This document shows positions 33,432 through 43,396 of a stretch of DNA of 64,000 nucleotides, in pieces. The translations under genes were made by a program, and so were the position numbers. Numbering within the stretch: the stretch's first letter is position 1; every line of letters begins with the position of its first letter. Under the pieces are notes generated by a model. That model was not told the DNA's origin, ran no database searches, and worked only from the letters and a program-made list of their open reading frames with translations. The DNA lies in the NCBI RefSeq assembly GCF_025154075.1, contig NZ_JAOAMU010000002.1, positions 852,798 to 916,797 on the forward strand, in the 5' to 3' direction. This DNA is from Chryseobacterium herbae (GTDB taxonomy: Bacteria > Bacteroidota > Bacteroidia > Flavobacteriales > Weeksellaceae).

Positions 33432-34193
33432 TTAACGGTCTTCCAGCCAAGTGAAGAAACTGTGGGTTTTTTCTTTGTTGATCAGGAGTTTTTCAGGAGT
33501 TTCAATGACCAGTTTAACCAAAATTTTACGCTGAAAGTAATGCTCCATTTCCTTGATCGCTTTGAAATTGACCAGATACTGTCGGTTGATTCTGAAAAAC
33601 TGTTTCCCGGAAACCTGCTCCGCAACCTGTCCAAGCGGTTGAGAAAGCTGAAATTGTTCCTTATCAAAAGTAACCAGATGCGTGATCTCATTATGGATAT
33701 AGAAATACGCAACACTTTCGGTGGCAATGGTCGTGTATTTTTGATTTTTAAAAACTAGAAAGCTCGTTTTCCCTGCCGGCTGAGTGATTCTCTGCAGCAG
33801 CGATTCAATATCGGGAAGTTCATTCTTTTGGAAGAATTTCCGAAGCTCATCAACTTTTTTCAAAGCTTCTGAAATATCATCACGGGAAAACGGTTTCAGA
33901 ACATAATCTACTCCCTTGCTTTTGAATGCATCCAGCATATACTGATCAAAAGCAGTACAGAAAATGATTGGGCAGGTAATGTCCACCGCTTTGAAGATCT
34001 CAAATGAAAGACCGTCTGACAACTGGATATCCATAAAAATAAGATCCGGCTTGATGTCTTGTGATAGAGCTTCAACACTGGCCTCAATACTGTCATAAAC
34101 CCCCAGGATCTTAGACTCCGGTTTTAAGTCTAAAATAAGGTTCTGAAGAGACTTTGCCGCTCTAAATTCGTCTTCAATGATGATGATATTCAT
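33432..34193 (-). CDS. LytTR-family response regulator
   Basis: A 253-residue two-component regulator. The receiver domain is at about residues 1-120, with acidic pocket E7-D8, phosphoacceptor Asp55 in D-L-I-F-M-D-I-Q, and Lys in L-K-P-F (about 103). A LytTR DNA-binding domain follows at about 145-250 (V-A-Y-F-Y-I, R-I-N-R-Q-Y-L-V-N-F-K-A-I). Its start overlaps the end of the kinase gene by 20 bases, so the two are translated together. The likely targets are the DUF1223 gene just downstream and the P460 operon upstream, both of which carry the paired 14-base repeats. Confidence 0.93.
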   Translation of the reverse strand: MNIIIIEDEFRAAKSLQNLILDLKPESKILGVYDSIEASVEALSQDIKPDLIFMDIQLSDGLSFEIFKAVDITCPIIFCTAFDQYMLDAFKSKGVDYVLKPFSRDDISEALKKVDELRKFFQKNELPDIESLLQRITQPAGKTSFLVFKNQKYTTIATESVAYFYIHNEITHLVTFDKEQFQLSQPLGQVAEQVSGKQFFRINRQYLVNFKAIKEMEHYFQRKILVKLVIETPEKLLINKEKTHSFFTWLEDR

Positions 34194-35190
34194 GGATCAA
34201 GGGTAGTTTTATTTGAAAAGTTTTTTCGTCTGAATAAATTTCGATTTCCTGCTCCAGCAGATGTCTGAAACGCATTTTAATATTATCCAGGCCAACGCCA
34301 AGGGAATCTTCTGTCGCGATTTTTCGCTGAATCGGGTTTTCAATAATGATTCTGTCTTCCGAACTGTAGATACTGATGTGCAGCGGTTTGCTTTGCGATA
34401 CAATATTGTGCTTGATACAGTTTTCTACCAGAAGCTGCATGGTAAAAGGAGGAATAAGGGTTTTAAGATCTTCCTGCTTAAGTTCGTTGGTAAATGTAAT
34501 TCCTTCACCAAAACGTGCTTTCTGGAGAAAAAGATAAGCTTCAATAATGTTCATTTCTTCTTGAACTGAAATAAGGTCTAATTTCCTGCTTTCCAACGTG
34601 AATCTGTAAAAATCAGAAAGTTTAATGATAAAATCAACCGTTTCTGAGTCGTTCGTTTCTGCCATTGACTTTAAAGTATTCAGGCTGTTGAAAAGGAAGT
34701 GAGGATTGACCTGTTGTTTTAATAATTCATATTGTGCACCCAGATTATCGCTTTTTACTTTTTCCAGTTCTAACTGTATTTGCTGTCCTGCATAGTTATT
34801 CTGAAGCAGCGTTAAGAACATATAACACACCAAATTAATCAGAATTCCTCTGACTTCTACCATCAGCATCACCGGACCGAAATTGATATGTGATAAAATA
34901 AGCTGCTGGATCCAGGCCAGTCCAAACATGATCACCATTCCGAATGCTAAGACCGTTAATAATCTGGAATACGAAATATCCTGTCTCCGCTTTCCTGCAC
35001 TGCGGTTTAAAAGATAAATATTGAGGTACCACATGATCACAGAAAACGCCGCAGTTATCGCTGAATTCACAGCTGCTTCTTTCCAGTTGAATGCATGGGA
35101 AGCCAGCTGTGGTACGGAAGATAAAACCCCAAGAAAAAGGGAACTTATCCAAATGATGGCCGGTGAAATTTTTACTTTTTGCTGCTGCAT
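34174..35190 (-). CDS. LytS/YehU-type sensor histidine kinase
   Basis: A 338-residue membrane kinase. Four hydrophobic helices are near residues 10-30, 42-62, 78-100 and 106-130, with hardly any periplasmic domain, so the signal is probably sensed within the membrane. The His-kinase domain begins with the phosphoacceptor His164 in Q-Q-V-N-P-H-F-L-F-N-S-L-N, followed by an ATPase domain (L-V-E-N-C-I-K-H-N near 249 and G-V-G-L-D-N-I-K near 307). It ends H-E-Y-H-H-H, overlapping the regulator start. The partner is the LytTR protein at 33432-34193. Confidence 0.92.
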   Translation of the reverse strand: MQQQKVKISPAIIWISSLFLGVLSSVPQLASHAFNWKEAAVNSAITAAFSVIMWYLNIYLLNRSAGKRRQDISYSRLLTVLAFGMVIMFGLAWIQQLILSHINFGPVMLMVEVRGILINLVCYMFLTLLQNNYAGQQIQLELEKVKSDNLGAQYELLKQQVNPHFLFNSLNTLKSMAETNDSETVDFIIKLSDFYRFTLESRKLDLISVQEEMNIIEAYLFLQKARFGEGITFTNELKQEDLKTLIPPFTMQLLVENCIKHNIVSQSKPLHISIYSSEDRIIIENPIQRKIATEDSLGVGLDNIKMRFRHLLEQEIEIYSDEKTFQIKLPLIHEYHHH

Positions 35191-35260
35191 GGGAACAGAT
35201 ATTTTGAGAAGTGAAATTAGGTTTTTTTATTTGTAAAAAGAAGAGAGAGTGAATACTTAT

Positions 35261-35760
35261 AGTCAATGGTGAATAGTCAATTCGCTTCGCTTGTGAATTT
35301 TTATTGTGAAAATTGACGATTGACTTTCGTTAGCAAAATTGACCATTCACAGACCTTCATTGTCAATAGTCAATGGTGAATTCGCTTTGCTTGTGAATTT
35401 TTACTGTGAAGATTGACAATTGACTTGCTTTAGCAAAATTGACCATTCACAGACCTTCATTATCACTAGTCAATTCGCTTCGCTTGTGAATTTTTATTGT
35501 GAAAATTGATGATTGACTTTGCGTCAGCAAAAATTGACCATTCACAAACCTTCATTATCACTAGTCAATTCGCTTCGCTTGTGAATTTTTATTGTGAAAA
35601 TTGACGATTGACTTTGCGTCAGCAAAATTGACCATTCACAAACCTTCATTGTCAATAGTCAATGGTGAATTCGCTTTGCTTGTGAATTTTTTTACTGTAT
35701 AAATTGACGATTGACTTTGCGTTAGCAAAAATTGACCATTCACAAATTACCAATTCACAA
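35261..35760. repeat. five-unit tandem array of about 94-107 bp repeats
   Basis: Units start at 35261, 35368, 35468, 35563 and 35657. Each runs AGTCAAT(GGTGA)ATTCGCTTCGCTTGTGAATTTTTA-like sequence, then ...ATTGACGATTGACTTT...TAGCAAAATTGACCATTCACA...CCTTCATT. Units differ by small indels and substitutions; 3 and 4 are nearly identical, which indicates recent duplication. There are no unique spacers, so this is not CRISPR. It fills the gap upstream of the kinase gene. Confidence 0.9.
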
Positions 35761-35798
35761 AAAACATTTGAAGCCGAGTACTCAACTTCAAATGTTTT

Positions 35799-36239
35799 CT
35801 AAGGTCTTACAACAGGCCTGTAACTCAAAATGTACTGTATCCGCCCGTCTTTGTTGGGCTGAACATTTTCAGTTCCGGAAGTATTTTGCATTTTGTAGGA
35901 AACATTTCCGTTATTATCGGACTTAACGGTTTCAATACTTAGTAACTCACCAGTAATGGTTCCTCCAATGTATTGCGGATTATCATGGTACTTCCAGGTG
36001 ACCAATTTTATCACAGAACCTTTTTTTAATTGATTATTTTCACCTGATAAAGAGGCTAAAGCTTCCGGGTTTCCGTACAGTGCGGATGAAGTTTCCTTTT
36101 TTGTATTTAATGAAGTGGAAATGAACTTCAGATCTCCCGGATCAAAAACAATGCGTTTTAAATCTTTATCAGGTTCATCAATTTTACAGGCCGTAAACAA
36201 CGTGCAGATGGACAGGGTGATGAATAGTATTTTTTTCAT
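35799..36239 (-). CDS. small lipoprotein coupled to the P460 gene
   Basis: A 146-residue predicted lipoprotein (lipobox F-T-A-C, Cys18). The mature region is beta-rich and polar, with no recognisable domain. Its ATG overlaps the stop codon of the upstream haem protein gene (TAATG), a strong sign of translational coupling, so it probably works with that protein in the envelope. It is the second gene of the putative LytTR-controlled operon. The tandem repeat array begins just beyond its stop. Confidence 0.75.
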   Translation of the reverse strand: MKKILFITLSICTLFTACKIDEPDKDLKRIVFDPGDLKFISTSLNTKKETSSALYGNPEALASLSGENNQLKKGSVIKLVTWKYHDNPQYIGGTITGELLSIETVKSDNNGNVSYKMQNTSGTENVQPNKDGRIQYILSYRPVVRP

Positions 36240-37219
36240 TATTTCTCAAGGTTTTTAATTAATCTTTCGGTATTGATTTTCATCGGAACATCAAATAAAT
36301 ATCCCGTTTTTTCGGCTAACTGACGGTGACAGGCGATACAGGATTCTTTCGCGAATGAGGCTGTTTTTCCTGTTGGATGAAGATCATTTCCTGAAAACTT
36401 TGCAAAGCCCCAGCCTTTTGTATCTGTGTATTTCTTAGCGTCTTTGACCATAAACTGAGCATTGACAAATTCGCCGGCTGTCACTTCTCCGTCTGCGAAA
36501 TTTTCCTGCTTCCATACGGATTTTACAACGATGCTTCCGTCTGGCCACGGATGAAAATTTTCTGTTTCAATGGCTTTTACCGCAATCTCATTTCCATAAA
36601 TAACCCTGATAGAATGATCGAAAAGTGTACTCATACTGATGACCTTCCAGTTTTTAAATGCATCTGTATATTGTACTCCATTGGGAGAAACCGGAAACTT
36701 CGCGGGAGTTGAGTTATGATGGATTTCAACACTCCGGTGCGGATCTTTTTCCTGTTTTGCAGAAGTGAGACCTGATAATGAAAGGGTATACTTTCTAATG
36801 GTTTCAATCTCTTTTTTCGTGATTTTAGCTGACGGATGAAGCAATGTATACTCATGAAGCGGCATTTTTCCGCTTTGCATCATGTTTAAAATTGCATACA
36901 TTTTTCCCTGATGTTCCCCGGCAGAATAATTCCATTCCGAAAAGTTTAACACCTCCTGGGCTCTCTTTATATCCTTATTGACAGCCCAGGATACAGGGGC
37001 AATTTTGTCATACCAGCTCAATTTCTGTTCATTGGAGTGACAATTAAAACACGAATTTTCCAGAATAGCAAGAACCTCACGCGGAGCCTCTATTTTTTTG
37101 GCAACAGGTTTTCCTTCCAAAGGTTTGTTGAAAAGCTGTAAAACGGTAAAAGCGGCCATAACTGCCAAAAATATAATGGCTATGGGCTTTACTGTTCTTT
37201 TTTTCTTTACTGAGTCCAT
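36239..37219 (-). CDS. haem-binding / cytochrome P460-domain protein with two CxxCH motifs
   Basis: A 326-residue protein anchored by an N-terminal hydrophobic helix (about 12-30). Residues about 45-150 match the haem-binding domain that starts C57-F-N-C-H61 with H-S-N-E-Q-K-L-S-W-Y. Residues about 165-320 match cytochrome P460, with C294-I-A-C-H298 as the second covalent haem site. The family includes hydroxylamine- and nitric-oxide-oxidising proteins, but many members are uncharacterised; here the substrate is unknown. It should face the periplasm. The promoter carries a TACTTTTG element and two 14-base repeats shared with the DUF1223 gene, pointing to LytTR control. Confidence 0.85.
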   Translation of the reverse strand: MDSVKKKRTVKPIAIIFLAVMAAFTVLQLFNKPLEGKPVAKKIEAPREVLAILENSCFNCHSNEQKLSWYDKIAPVSWAVNKDIKRAQEVLNFSEWNYSAGEHQGKMYAILNMMQSGKMPLHEYTLLHPSAKITKKEIETIRKYTLSLSGLTSAKQEKDPHRSVEIHHNSTPAKFPVSPNGVQYTDAFKNWKVISMSTLFDHSIRVIYGNEIAVKAIETENFHPWPDGSIVVKSVWKQENFADGEVTAGEFVNAQFMVKDAKKYTDTKGWGFAKFSGNDLHPTGKTASFAKESCIACHRQLAEKTGYLFDVPMKINTERLIKNLEK

Positions 37220-37241
37220 ATGATATCATTTTTTTATGGCT

Positions 37242-37317
37242 CAAAAGTAGAGGCTTCAGTAAGGTCCTGAAATTTGAAATGGGGTGAACCGGACAAAATG
37301 GTGGGCGAAGGGGACAA
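37242..37317 (-). promoter_or_regulatory. LytTR-type operator and TACTTTTG promoter of the P460 operon
   Basis: Two 14-mers on the plus strand, GGTGAACCGGACAA (37283-37296) and GGCGAAGGGGACAA (37304-37317), start 21 bases apart. CAAAAGTA (37242-37249) lies 33 bases from the first. These distances are the same as at 33331-33406. The two 28-base blocks agree at 22 positions, while the surrounding DNA is unrelated. Confidence 0.7.
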
Positions 37318-37382
37318 GTTGTAGGTGTGAGGGATTAGAGATTAGAGATTAGGGTGTACCTTAATCAGTATTTGTCTAAAAA

Positions 37383-37448
37383 TTCAATAGGAACGGGCTT
37401 TAGCCCGTTTTCAAAAATGAAAAATTCTATTGGCTTCAGCCAAAACCT
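37383..37448. repeat. REP-like double hairpin, copy A
   Basis: TTCAATAGGAACGGGCTTTAGCCCGTT followed, after a spacer, by TTGGCTTCAGCCAAAACCT. Both parts are palindromic. Copy B at 43255-43320 has the same layout, and the first stem changes GGC/GCC to GAC/GTC, which keeps pairing. Confidence 0.7.
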
Positions 37449-37493
37449 AAAACTCAACGGTAAAATAATCTTATCCTCAATCTCAACCTTAAA

Positions 37494-37525
37494 ACAAAAA
37501 AAAGCCCCTTTAAAAAAGGAGCTTT
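37494..37525 (-). terminator. terminator after the isocitrate dehydrogenase gene
   Basis: On the minus strand, AAAGCTCC pairs with GGGGCTTT (one G-U pair), followed by a T-rich run. It lies 22 bases beyond the stop. Confidence 0.75.
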
Positions 37526-37546
37526 CATTTGTATCAGAACGGGAAA

Positions 37547-39799
<2,253 letters not shown>

Positions 39800-39802
39800 T
39801 CA

Positions 39803-39810
39803 CAAATTTA
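39803..39810 (-). promoter_or_regulatory. -7 element (TAAATTTG) upstream of icd
   Basis: On the minus strand TAAATTTG fits TAnnTTTG, with the ATG 37 bases downstream. No clear TTG lies at -33. Confidence 0.4.
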
Positions 39811-39844
39811 CTAAATATGATTGTTTTATGAATGTATTTTACAT

Positions 39845-39868
39845 AAAAAAAGAGGCCCGAGCCTCTTT
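39845..39868 (-). terminator. terminator after the secreted protein gene
   Basis: AAAGAGGC pairs with GCCTCTTT around a 4-base loop, with a T run following on the minus strand. It lies 6 bases past the stop. Confidence 0.85.
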
Positions 39869-39873
39869 AAATT

Positions 39874-40986
39874 TTAGATTTGAACAATTGTATAGGTTCC
39901 TGTCCCGTTAAAATTGAGACTGAATTCAAGTTTATAGTTTTTAGGAGTAGAAGAAAGATTTGGAAAAGTAATGGAAGAACCTTCGATATCGAAAGAACCA
40001 TCATGTAAATTATCTCCTAAATCCTCAGGAATCGGACCTTCTGTTGCGAGTTGTATATAGAAAGATCCACCGCTGCTGGTTGTAACTCCATTAATAGTTA
40101 TCGTAAACTTCCCTGTAGAAGTACTGTAGGCTACGGAAGTCGTAGGCTGTGTACCACCATCTATCGCAGTGAATTTGATTTTTGGAGTAAAATTAGAGAA
40201 ATTAACTCTTGTGCCTGCCATATAACTGTCCACTAATACCTGGTAATATCCATTGGAAGAAACATTGTAATTGCTTCCATCGGCAACGACTGATCCGGAA
40301 GAATCTGAACCATAAGTTTGTGCACCGTTACTTGGCGAAGCTAAAAATTTTATCTGAGTATTCGCCTGTAAGTATTTATAACCAATTTTTGGAACACCAT
40401 TACCTCTCAATAATTCAGCTGTAGAATTATTGAAAGAATTGTATGATCCGTACATGTATAGATTTGACGGTAAATTATTAGATGGATTAGAAGTGGTCGG
40501 TAAGCTTAATGTACCTGCATCGTTTACCCCCAAAGTATAAGAAGTCCCATTCGGAGAAACAAGCGTAAGGCCTTGTCCTGCACCTGTAACAACTGTTTTA
40601 CTCACTTGCGCATAAGGAACACTCATCAGCTGATTAACCCCTACATTGGTATAGTTTGAACCTCCCTGAGGGTCCATTTCCACTTTTACGAATTTAGTAT
40701 TGGTTCCCCAGTTAATTCCTGAAAAATTTCCTGTAGAAGGCGTTCCCTGACCGATATTAAGATTAACCAATCCTTTTGAATTAGTCGTTTTGGTATGCGT
40801 TTCAGTATATAAAACATTTCCTGTAGCCGTATTTTCCAGAATACTTACTTTTAAAGAGATATTTCCGTTGGCAATAGGCGCTCCCGAAGCATTGAAAGCA
40901 ATCGTCTGGTAGCTGAAAGCTTGCGGAACCTGTGCACTTACAAGTGTTGCAAGAAATAATCCTATAGTAGCGTAAAGTTTTTTCAT
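39874..40986 (-). CDS. large secreted beta-rich protein of unknown function
   Basis: A 370-residue exported protein with a signal peptide at residues 1-18 (cleavage at V-S-A-Q). The first 130 residues (F-S-Y-Q-T-I-A-F-N-A-S-G-A-P-I, L-K-V-S-I-L-E-N, S-V-P-Y-A-Q) match a domain common at the N-terminus of flavobacterial surface and tail-fibre-like proteins. The rest is Ser/Thr/Gly-rich beta structure. No type IX C-terminal domain is seen in this protein itself, but the gene just upstream (12 bases away) encodes one with such a domain, so they may be made together. Confidence 0.75.
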   Translation of the reverse strand: MKKLYATIGLFLATLVSAQVPQAFSYQTIAFNASGAPIANGNISLKVSILENTATGNVLYTETHTKTTNSKGLVNLNIGQGTPSTGNFSGINWGTNTKFVKVEMDPQGGSNYTNVGVNQLMSVPYAQVSKTVVTGAGQGLTLVSPNGTSYTLGVNDAGTLSLPTTSNPSNNLPSNLYMYGSYNSFNNSTAELLRGNGVPKIGYKYLQANTQIKFLASPSNGAQTYGSDSSGSVVADGSNYNVSSNGYYQVLVDSYMAGTRVNFSNFTPKIKFTAIDGGTQPTTSVAYSTSTGKFTITINGVTTSSGGSFYIQLATEGPIPEDLGDNLHDGSFDIEGSSITFPNLSSTPKNYKLEFSLNFNGTGTYTIVQI

Positions 40987-40998
40987 GTTGATGAGTTT

Positions 40999-41451
40999 TT
41001 AAGGTTTTTTGATAATTTTAATAGGTTTTAGATCAGGATTTTTAAAAGAGATCATATAAATCCCGGAATTAAGACTGCGCAGATCAAGTTTTCCACTGTC
41101 AATTTTTGCTTTCAAAACAAGTCTTCCTGCGGTGTCATACACTTCAGCTTCCTCAATTTTTGAATTGGATTTAAGAGTGATGTGAACAAAATCAGCAGTA
41201 GGATTGGGGTAGATCTTAACGTTGTCTTTTTCAAGTTCTTTAACGCCTAAAACCTGTAATACGGATTGGTAGAACATTCCCAGTGTTCCTGAATTAGCCT
41301 GATCAGGATCTGCAGGAATTACATAAATTTCCCCTACAGAATGTATGAAACCGGCATCAGAAACTGCCCCGGAATTGATGTTTCCGATCACAGACTGGGC
41401 GAAACCAAAGACCGGTACTCCGAAGAGCAGGAAAGTAATTTTTTTTCGCAT
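40999..41451 (-). CDS. type IX secretion substrate (type A C-terminal sorting domain)
   Basis: A 150-residue protein with a signal peptide (residues 1-18, F-G-F-A-Q). Residues about 75-150 are a type A sorting domain: V-K-I-Y-P-N-P-T-A-D, then V-Y-D-T-A-G-R-L-V, L-N-S-G-I-Y-M-I and a basic tail. This domain directs passage through the type IX system to the cell surface. Only about 55 residues remain as cargo, so this is either a minimal surface protein or one that displays the product of the co-transcribed gene downstream. Confidence 0.88.
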   Translation of the reverse strand: MRKKITFLLFGVPVFGFAQSVIGNINSGAVSDAGFIHSVGEIYVIPADPDQANSGTLGMFYQSVLQVLGVKELEKDNVKIYPNPTADFVHITLKSNSKIEEAEVYDTAGRLVLKAKIDSGKLDLRSLNSGIYMISFKNPDLKPIKIIKKP

Positions 41452-41803
41452 GGTTATTATTTTTTTGGATTGCGAATATAACTAAAATTTGAATTAAAAA
41501 ATCACTACAGGTTGATAAGTCTTTTTATTTTCATTTTAAGTTGTGTTTGGGTTGAGGAAATTAAGATATGAGGTTGGGAGTTACGGGGTACGGGTTTGAG
41601 CGTCTTAGAGTTTCGGGATATACGGTTTGGTGGGTATGATTGTAAAAAGTAGTTGCTGTTCGAACCACGAGATTCGAAACTTTATTACAAAACGTCTCAT
41701 GTCTGAAATCTGGTATAGGAAGTCTGTCATCTTGATTCAGGCTTCCAACTTACTTTAAGAATTATTTAACCTTTATTTATCCTCAGAAATTTTCTATTTT
41801 GAG
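41452..41803. other. intergenic region without recognised genes
   Basis: About 350 bases between divergent genes, AT-rich with a G-rich patch at about 41552-41640 (GGGAGTTACGGGGTACGGG). No open frame or structured repeat is convincing. Confidence 0.35.
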
Positions 41804-41811
41804 TAAATTTG
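41804..41811 (+). promoter_or_regulatory. -7 element (TAAATTTG) upstream of the cytoplasmic tpx
   Basis: TAAATTTG fits TAnnTTTG and lies 20 bases before ATG 41832. The -33 region is weak. Confidence 0.4.
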
Positions 41812-41831
41812 AAAAACTTAAAAAATAATTT

Positions 41832-42329
41832 ATGTCAAATATTACATTAAAAGGAAACGCAGTAAGCACAATAGGTAATTTACCATCAGTAGGAACTACG
41901 ATTAAAGATTTTGCTTTGGTAGATTCAGGTTTAAATGTGAAAACACTTGAAAGCTTTGGAGGGAAGAAAAAAGTATTCAATATTTTCCCAAGTATCGATA
42001 CACCTACTTGTGCGTCTTCTGCAAGAAAATTTAATGAAGAAGCTTCAAGCCTGGATAATACAGTAGTGATCAACGTTTCTAAAGATCTACCTTTTGCACT
42101 GGGAAGGTTCTGTGCGGCAGAAGGATTAAACAATGTAGAAACGCTTTCAGACTTCAGAAGCAGCTTTGGGGATGATAATCAATTGACTATCGCAGATTCT
42201 CCATTGAAAGGACTTTTAAGTCGTGCGGTAATCGTAACGGATGCTGATAATAAAGTAGTGTACACAGAGCAGGTATCTGAAATTGCAGATGAGCCTAATT
42301 ACGAGGCAGCTCTTTCTGCTTTAAAATAA
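41832..42329 (+). CDS. tpx: cytoplasmic thiol peroxidase
   Basis: A 165-residue peroxiredoxin of standard Tpx length, without a signal peptide. Peroxidatic Cys60 in S-I-D-T-P-T-C-A and resolving Cys94 in R-F-C-A-A-E-G form the usual disulfide. It reduces organic peroxides and hydrogen peroxide using thioredoxin. It is the leaderless paralogue of the exported form at 18855-19427, and the two share the F-P-S-x-D-T, S-K-D-L-P-F-A and E-P-N-Y-E-A-A blocks. It has its own promoter-like element and terminator. Confidence 0.94.
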   Translation: MSNITLKGNAVSTIGNLPSVGTTIKDFALVDSGLNVKTLESFGGKKKVFNIFPSIDTPTCASSARKFNEEASSLDNTVVINVSKDLPFALGRFCAAEGLNNVETLSDFRSSFGDDNQLTIADSPLKGLLSRAVIVTDADNKVVYTEQVSEIADEPNYEAALSALK

Positions 42330-42350
42330 GATCTGAAAATAAAATTTAAT

Positions 42351-42389
42351 AAAAGCCTTGTTGAGATTTTGTTTCGCAGGGCTTTTTTT
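42351..42389 (+). terminator. terminator after cytoplasmic tpx
   Basis: AAAAGCCTTG and CAGGGCTTTTT form an imperfect stem around a 16-base loop, with T's following. Confidence 0.6.
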
Positions 42390-42419
42390 GGCAGTAATAA
42401 TTTCTAAATCCGGTTTACA

Positions 42420-42767
42420 ATGATAAAAAGAATTGTCGCCAATATAAAGACTGAAGACCTGTCCAAAGCAGACCTGTTTTATAATGAAATTCTAGGTCTT
42501 GATATTCTGATGGATCACGGCTGGATCAAAACCTTTGGAAACCATGAAGAAGCCAGAGTTCAGGTGAGTTTTGCCACTCAGGGAGGAAATGATACAGAAG
42601 TCCCGTTACTTTCAATTGAGGTAGACAATGTAGATGAATTATACAACAAAGTAAAGCAGGCAGGCTTTGAAATTACCTACGGAATCACCGATGAAGACTG
42701 GGGCGTCCGGAGATTTTATGTAAAAGACCCGTTTGGGAATTTAATTAATGTACTTTCCCATCAGTAA
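42420..42767 (+). CDS. VOC-superfamily protein (glyoxalase-like)
   Basis: A 115-residue single VOC module (beta-alpha-beta-beta-beta twice). It runs from I-K-R-I-V-A-N-I-K-T with helix A-D-L-F-Y-N-E-I-L-G-L to the closing strand R-R-F-Y-V-K-D-P-F-G-N-L-I-N-V, where a metal or substrate ligand usually lies. Such proteins are dioxygenases, isomerases or drug-binding proteins; substrate is not inferable. It is followed by a second VOC gene after a 7-base microsatellite. Confidence 0.85.
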   Translation: MIKRIVANIKTEDLSKADLFYNEILGLDILMDHGWIKTFGNHEEARVQVSFATQGGNDTEVPLLSIEVDNVDELYNKVKQAGFEITYGITDEDWGVRRFYVKDPFGNLINVLSHQ

Positions 42768-42775
42768 TTAATTTT

Positions 42776-42820
42776 GCAACAAGCAACAAGCAACAAGCAA
42801 CAAGCAACAAGCAACAAGCA
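42776..42820 (+). repeat. heptanucleotide microsatellite abutting a start codon
   Basis: Six perfect GCAACAA units plus GCA, ending at 42820. The ATG of the next VOC gene is 42821-42823. The array therefore is the whole ribosome-binding region of that gene and almost all of the 53-base intergenic gap. Changes in copy number would move upstream sequences relative to the start codon in 7-base steps. Confidence 0.95.
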
Positions 42821-43225
42821 ATGAAAGCAGAAAAAATTATTCCAATTCTCAGAATTTTTGATTACAAAAAAACGATAGAGTTTTACATAGACTGGCTCGG
42901 TTTTGAGATCGTCTGGGAACATCATTTTGAGGAAAACGCGCCTGTTTATATGGAAGTGAAAAAAGGAAATATTATTCTCCATTTAAGCGAGCACCACGGC
43001 GATGGAACTCCGGGAAGCAGAGTGTTTATCTGGGGCGAAGGTGTGGCCGACTACCATAAAGAACTGATTGATAAAAACTACAAATACAACCGTCCCGGAC
43101 TGGAAAAAGCCTTTTACGAAGCAGTATCCTTTACCGTTGATGATCCTTTCGGAAACAAATTGATCTTCAATGAAGAATTTGATGAAGAGAAACATAAAGA
43201 CCTTGAATTCTGTTCTATCCATTAA
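42821..43225 (+). CDS. bleomycin-resistance-like VOC protein
   Basis: A 134-residue VOC protein whose layout matches bleomycin-binding proteins: I-P-I-L-R-I-F-D-Y-K-K-T-I-E-F-Y near the N-terminus, L-H-L-S-E-H-H-G-D-G-T-P-G-S (about 54-67), and V-D-D-P-F-G-N-K-L-I-F-N. Proteins of this type sequester cationic drugs or other small molecules; actual resistance is not shown by sequence. The start codon directly follows a heptanucleotide repeat, so its expression may vary with repeat number. Confidence 0.85.
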   Translation: MKAEKIIPILRIFDYKKTIEFYIDWLGFEIVWEHHFEENAPVYMEVKKGNIILHLSEHHGDGTPGSRVFIWGEGVADYHKELIDKNYKYNRPGLEKAFYEAVSFTVDDPFGNKLIFNEEFDEEKHKDLEFCSIH

Positions 43226-43254
43226 TGGGTACAATTAAAAAGGACCTTGAAAGA

Positions 43255-43320
43255 TTCAATAGGAACGGACTTTAGTCCGTTCAATGAAAAACAATTTTCA
43301 AAAGGCTTTAGCCAAAACCT
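43255..43320. repeat. REP-like double hairpin, copy B
   Basis: TTCAATAGGAACGGACTTTAGTCCGTT, then a spacer and AAGGCTTTAGCCAAAACCT. It is the same design as copy A at 37383-37448, with a compensatory change in the first stem. It lies between the VOC pair and the DUF763 gene and could also end transcription. Confidence 0.7.
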
Positions 43321-43396
43321 ATTTGTAACCAAAACAAATGATTCAAATCATCAAAAAAAAAACTCTACTATAATTACCTTTACCCTTTAAAATACT

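Noticed and set aside
35261..35760. Possible CRISPR array
   Set aside because: The units are about 100 bp and contiguous, with no short repeat separated by unique spacers and no cas genes nearby.
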